Made by a program: the position numbers and the translations under genes | Shown here: one piece after another, positions 61,350-64,000 of the stretch | Layout: the number at the start of each line of letters is the position of its first letter | Numbering within the stretch: the first letter of the stretch is position 1 | Assembly (NCBI GenBank): GCA_963557065.1 | Contig: CAUWCT010000044.1 | Coordinates: 7,761 to 71,760, forward strand | Direction of reading: 5' to 3' | From: UMGS1370 sp963557065 | GTDB taxonomy: Bacteria; Bacillota; Clostridia; Lachnospirales; Lachnospiraceae | DNA length: 64,000 bases | Notes under the pieces: generated by a model | The model's database searches: none | Seen by the model: only the letters and a program-made list of their open reading frames with translations | What the model was told of the DNA's origin: nothing

Positions 61350-61967
61350 GTGAAACGGGAAGAGAAAAATCAACAGATGCGGCGGCGGATTATGGACAGC
61401 GCAATCATGGAATTTTCAGCAAAGGGATATGGAGCCAGTTCAGTCAATGCAATTTGCAGTGAAAAGGATATCTCAAAGGGAATCCTGTATCATTATTTCG
61501 ATACAAAAGATGACCTGTTTCTGGCGTGTGTCAGAGAATGCTTTACACTTCTTACAGAATTTATCAGAGAAAATATGGAAACAATAGAAGGAAGTGATCA
61601 GTATCAGCTGGAACAGTATTTTAATGTCCGAATGGCTTTTTTTGAAAAATATCCGGTTTATCAGAGGATTTTCTGCGAGGCAGTGATTACGCCGCCAATG
61701 CATCTGGGACTCCAGATACAAGAGTGCAGGAAAGAGTTTGACAGAATGAATGAACAGATATGGGAACAGCTGTTAGCTCCAATAGAACTGCGGCCAGGGA
61801 TTACAAAAGGAGAAGCTATTGAAATATTCCGGCAGTTTCAGGATTTTTTCCATGCCAATTATCAGCGGACAGAGAGTCTGGGCCGGGAATTTGAAAATCA
61901 TGAAGAAAGCTGCAAAAGAGCAGCGGATATTTTACTTTATGGAATCGTAAATAGAAAGCAGGGATGA
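61350..61967 (+). CDS. TetR-family transcriptional regulator
   Basis: A 205-residue regulator with an N-terminal helix-turn-helix (ASSVNAICSEKDISKGILYHYF, about residues 29-50) and a C-terminal ligand domain. Start is GTG at 61350, with GGTGAGG five bases upstream. It is followed with only a few bases by a MATE exporter gene, and its own promoter holds an operator, so it probably senses a substrate of that exporter. Confidence 0.92.
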   Translation: MKREEKNQQMRRRIMDSAIMEFSAKGYGASSVNAICSEKDISKGILYHYFDTKDDLFLACVRECFTLLTEFIRENMETIEGSDQYQLEQYFNVRMAFFEKYPVYQRIFCEAVITPPMHLGLQIQECRKEFDRMNEQIWEQLLAPIELRPGITKGEAIEIFRQFQDFFHANYQRTESLGREFENHEESCKRAADILLYGIVNRKQG

Positions 61968-61972
61968 ATATT

Positions 61973-63343
61973 ATGGAAAACACGAAAAGTACAACAACGG
62001 TTTTAGGAGCCATGGAACCGTCTAAAGCGATAATAAAGCTGGCGGTTCCGGCTACATTGGCGCTGCTTGCCAAGGCAGTGTATAACCTGGTAGATACTGC
62101 ATACATCGGAATGCTGCATTCGGATATTGCGCTGACAGCAGTCGGCGTTACAGTTCCGCTGCTGTTAATTATGGTATCGATTGAAAACATTTTTGCAGCA
62201 GGCGCAGCAGTATTGGCAGGACGCCAGCTGGGAAGCGGCGATCAGGAGGAAGCCAGCCGGACGGTTACAACCATTATTGGAATTTCAGTGGTGATTGGCA
62301 TTGTATTGTGTATTGGCGGAATTATTTTTATTGAACCGCTGATGAGGGCGTTTGGAGCATCCGAAGCATCTCTTCCACTCGCCAAGGACTATGCATTCTG
62401 GATGTTTGTAGCGGCGCTGGCCAATTTACCGGCTCAGAGTATGAACTGTGCGGCCAGGGCGGAATCGTCTGTAAAAATTTCTTCCATTGCCGTAATTACC
62501 GGAGCGCTGCTCAATGTTATTTTGGACCCGATCTTTATGTTTGACTGGGGACTGAACATGGGAGTAGAAGGAGCTTCTTTGGCCACTACCGTTTCCCAGT
62601 TTGTTACCTTCTTTATCCTGGTATGGTTTTATGCAAGCGGAAAATCCATTATCAAGATAAAGGCCAAAGCGTTTAAACCCAGTTGGAATCTGATTAAAAC
62701 AGTTGCAGCCATTGGCATTCCCACTGCCATCATACAGATTTGCCTGTCTGTAGCTGCCTCTCTTACCAACATTGCAGCTGCTTCCCTTCCCCAGTCGGAT
62801 GAAATCATTGCTGCTTACGGAGTTGTCCAGAGATTGATTTTAATCGGCAGTTATGTAGTAATGGGATTTATGCAGGGGTATCAGCCGGTAGCGGCGTTTG
62901 CATTCGGAGCAAAAGACGAAGATCGGTTCCATCAGTCAGTGCGGTTTGCCCTGAAGGGTTCCCTGGTGCTGACTGTGCTGGTAGCAGCCGTTTATATTTT
63001 GCTGGCAAAGCCATTGATTCTCTTGTTTAATCAGAATCCGGTAATCGTGAATTACGGAAGATGGCTGTTAAGTTCCCAGGTTATTTTGTATCCGGCTTTT
63101 GGACTGTGCTACATGATGACCATTACCTATCAGACCATTGGGGCGTCTGGATACGGAGTGTTCCTGTCTTTAATCCGTCAGGGACTGTTCTATGTTCCGT
63201 TTATTATGATTCTTCCCAAATTCTTTGGCATAACCGGAATTTATCTTTCACAGCCGGCAGCCGATGTGCTGACTCTTCTTGTCTGCATATTCTCGGTGAA
63301 AAATATGAAAAAAATAGCGTCAGAACACATGAAAAAGTCATAA
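61973..63343 (+). CDS. MATE-family efflux transporter
   Basis: A 456-residue membrane protein with twelve segments and the family motifs AVYNLVDTAYIGMLHS near the start and GALLNVILDPIFMF. MATE proteins export drugs or metabolites against sodium or protons. Of two ATGs, 61973 has better spacing from CAGGGA than 61964, which overlaps the regulator stop. Either start gives the same core protein. Confidence 0.93.
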   Translation: MENTKSTTTVLGAMEPSKAIIKLAVPATLALLAKAVYNLVDTAYIGMLHSDIALTAVGVTVPLLLIMVSIENIFAAGAAVLAGRQLGSGDQEEASRTVTTIIGISVVIGIVLCIGGIIFIEPLMRAFGASEASLPLAKDYAFWMFVAALANLPAQSMNCAARAESSVKISSIAVITGALLNVILDPIFMFDWGLNMGVEGASLATTVSQFVTFFILVWFYASGKSIIKIKAKAFKPSWNLIKTVAAIGIPTAIIQICLSVAASLTNIAAASLPQSDEIIAAYGVVQRLILIGSYVVMGFMQGYQPVAAFAFGAKDEDRFHQSVRFALKGSLVLTVLVAAVYILLAKPLILLFNQNPVIVNYGRWLLSSQVILYPAFGLCYMMTITYQTIGASGYGVFLSLIRQGLFYVPFIMILPKFFGITGIYLSQPAADVLTLLVCIFSVKNMKKIASEHMKKS

Positions 63344-63355
63344 CAAAAAAGATAT

Positions 63356-63397
63356 GGAGCTGTGACACTAAGCAATTAGTGCACAGCCCCTTTTTTG
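63356..63397 (+). terminator. Terminator after the MATE gene
   Basis: GCTGTG(A)CACTAA pairs with TTAGTGCACAGC with one bulged A, followed by CCTTTTTT. It closes the TetR-MATE operon. Confidence 0.88.
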
Positions 63398-63413
63398 GTT
63401 ATAAAAAATTTCT

Positions 63414-63447
63414 GCAACTTTTTACAGGCAGTCAGAGTCTATATAAT
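63414..63447 (+). promoter_or_regulatory. Possible promoter of the ECF sigma gene
   Basis: GCAACTTTTT at 63414-63423 and TCTATATAAT ending at 63447 could form an ECF-type promoter (AAC in the -35 element), which would allow autoregulation; TATAAT alone could also serve sigma-A. The two readings cannot be separated by eye. Confidence 0.4.
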
Positions 63448-63472
63448 AGAAAGAACGTAAGAGGGGATGAAA

Positions 63473-63979
63473 ATGAGAGAAGATTTTTATCAGGTCATAA
63501 AAGAGTATATTGTGGAAAACCAGAGTAAATTTTACAGGCTGGCCTACAGTTACACCAGAAACCAGGAGGACGCGCTGGACGCAGTGCAGAATTCTGTTTG
63601 CAAAATACTGGAGCACTATAAAGAAATTAAAAATGAAAACGCCGTCCGCACATGGGTCTATAGAATTATCGTAAATGAAAGTCTTCGTTTATTAAAAGAA
63701 AAGAAGAAGCAGGATTGGTTAAAAAATAATACGGACGGGGAAGGCGTATATGAGGAAAGGAGGTTTGATATCCAGGATGATCTATATGAACAGATTAACA
63801 ATCTGGATGCGGAAACCCAGACAATCATTAAGCTGAGATTTTATGAAGATCTGACGCTGAAGGAGATCGCAGAGATTACAGAGATGAATTTGAATACGGT
63901 AAAGGCAAAGCTATACCGGGGACTTCAGACGTTAAAAGTATCGATAAAGCATTCTGGTGATATGTCAAGAACCTTTTGA
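63473..63979 (+). CDS. ECF-type RNA polymerase sigma factor
   Basis: A 168-residue sigma-70 family protein with region 2 (FYRLAYSYTRNQEDALDAVQ and RTWVYRIIVNESLRLL) and region 4 (LTLKEIAEITEMNLNTVKAK), no region 3, so of the ECF group. ATG at 63473 has GAGGGG six bases upstream; an ATG at 63467 is too close to it. An anti-sigma gene would be expected next but lies beyond the window; only 21 bases remain and show nothing. Confidence 0.92.
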   Translation: MREDFYQVIKEYIVENQSKFYRLAYSYTRNQEDALDAVQNSVCKILEHYKEIKNENAVRTWVYRIIVNESLRLLKEKKKQDWLKNNTDGEGVYEERRFDIQDDLYEQINNLDAETQTIIKLRFYEDLTLKEIAEITEMNLNTVKAKLYRGLQTLKVSIKHSGDMSRTF

Positions 63980-64000
63980 AAAAGATTTTGATGTGTCTTT

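Noticed and set aside
1..64000. tRNA, rRNA, CRISPR, prophage or complete insertion sequence
   Set aside because: None was recognised on either strand by reading; short structured RNAs could have been missed without a covariance-model search.

Overview
The window looks like chromosomal DNA of a low-to-mid GC Gram-positive anaerobe of the Clostridia, most likely family Lachnospiraceae. That placement is my inference from AGGAGG-type ribosome binding sites, ATGA/TAATG-coupled operons, the two-subunit iron-sulfur serine dehydratase, a gap-pgk-tpiA cluster and protein sequence style; there is no rRNA or tRNA here to prove it. It is mostly core and metabolic DNA. I see no prophage, CRISPR array, tRNA, rRNA or complete insertion sequence.

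Layout. 1-209 is the tail of an MsmK/UgpC-type sugar ABC ATPase, ended by a terminator. 328-7137 is a cell-division and envelope operon: CdaR/PucR-type regulator, ftsE, ftsX, a coiled-coil M23 hydrolase, an S41 protease, a tRNA-dihydrouridine synthase and a small protein. A decayed methyltransferase gene follows (7150-7807). 7946-15069 holds amino-acid and nucleotide genes, mostly on the minus strand: a PurF-like protein without the glutaminase cysteine, a threonine-aldolase-like enzyme, sdaAB/sdaAA and a PHP phosphatase, with an amidase, an unknown exported protein and mtnN on the plus strand. 15177-18441 is the glycolytic gap-pgk-tpiA cluster. 18468-34399 is a 16-kb maltodextrin/glycogen breakdown locus: LacI regulator, binding protein, two permeases, pullulanase, glycogen debranching enzyme, phosphorylase, MalQ and two GH13 glucosidases. 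It has no transport ATPase, so the ATPase at the left edge is a natural partner.

34651-45830 is a surface region: TetR regulator, cytidylate-kinase-like protein, MMPL transporter, a large GLUG-repeat/coiled-coil membrane-anchored protein, two proteins with cell-wall-binding repeats (one a transglutaminase-like enzyme), a HAD phosphatase and an SGNH-like membrane protein. It runs into 45871-50768: small secreted protein, FkbH-like enzyme, acyl carrier protein, MBOAT acyltransferase and M15 peptidase. The SGNH, FkbH, carrier protein and MBOAT set has the architecture of a dlt operon in which the adenylating enzyme DltA is replaced by an FkbH enzyme. I infer that it decorates a surface polymer with a glycerate-derived acyl group. 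This is the best candidate for an undescribed system in the window.

50844-63979 is a fructokinase-like kinase, a zinc-ribbon membrane protein, an ABC exporter, DegV, a histidine kinase without a partner regulator, a GerMN lipoprotein, holA, comEC, a TetR-MATE pair with a clear operator, and an ECF sigma factor at the right edge.

A second notable result is a family of small non-coding mobile elements. Two complete copies (4228-4376 and 35375-35474) have matching terminal inverted repeats that start GTAA, internal hairpins, and different perfect 8-bp target duplications. These are the hallmarks of a MITE moved by an IS66-type transposase. Decayed ends of the same family lie at 42878, 52663 and perhaps 11309. 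No intergenic stretch exceeds 300 bases.
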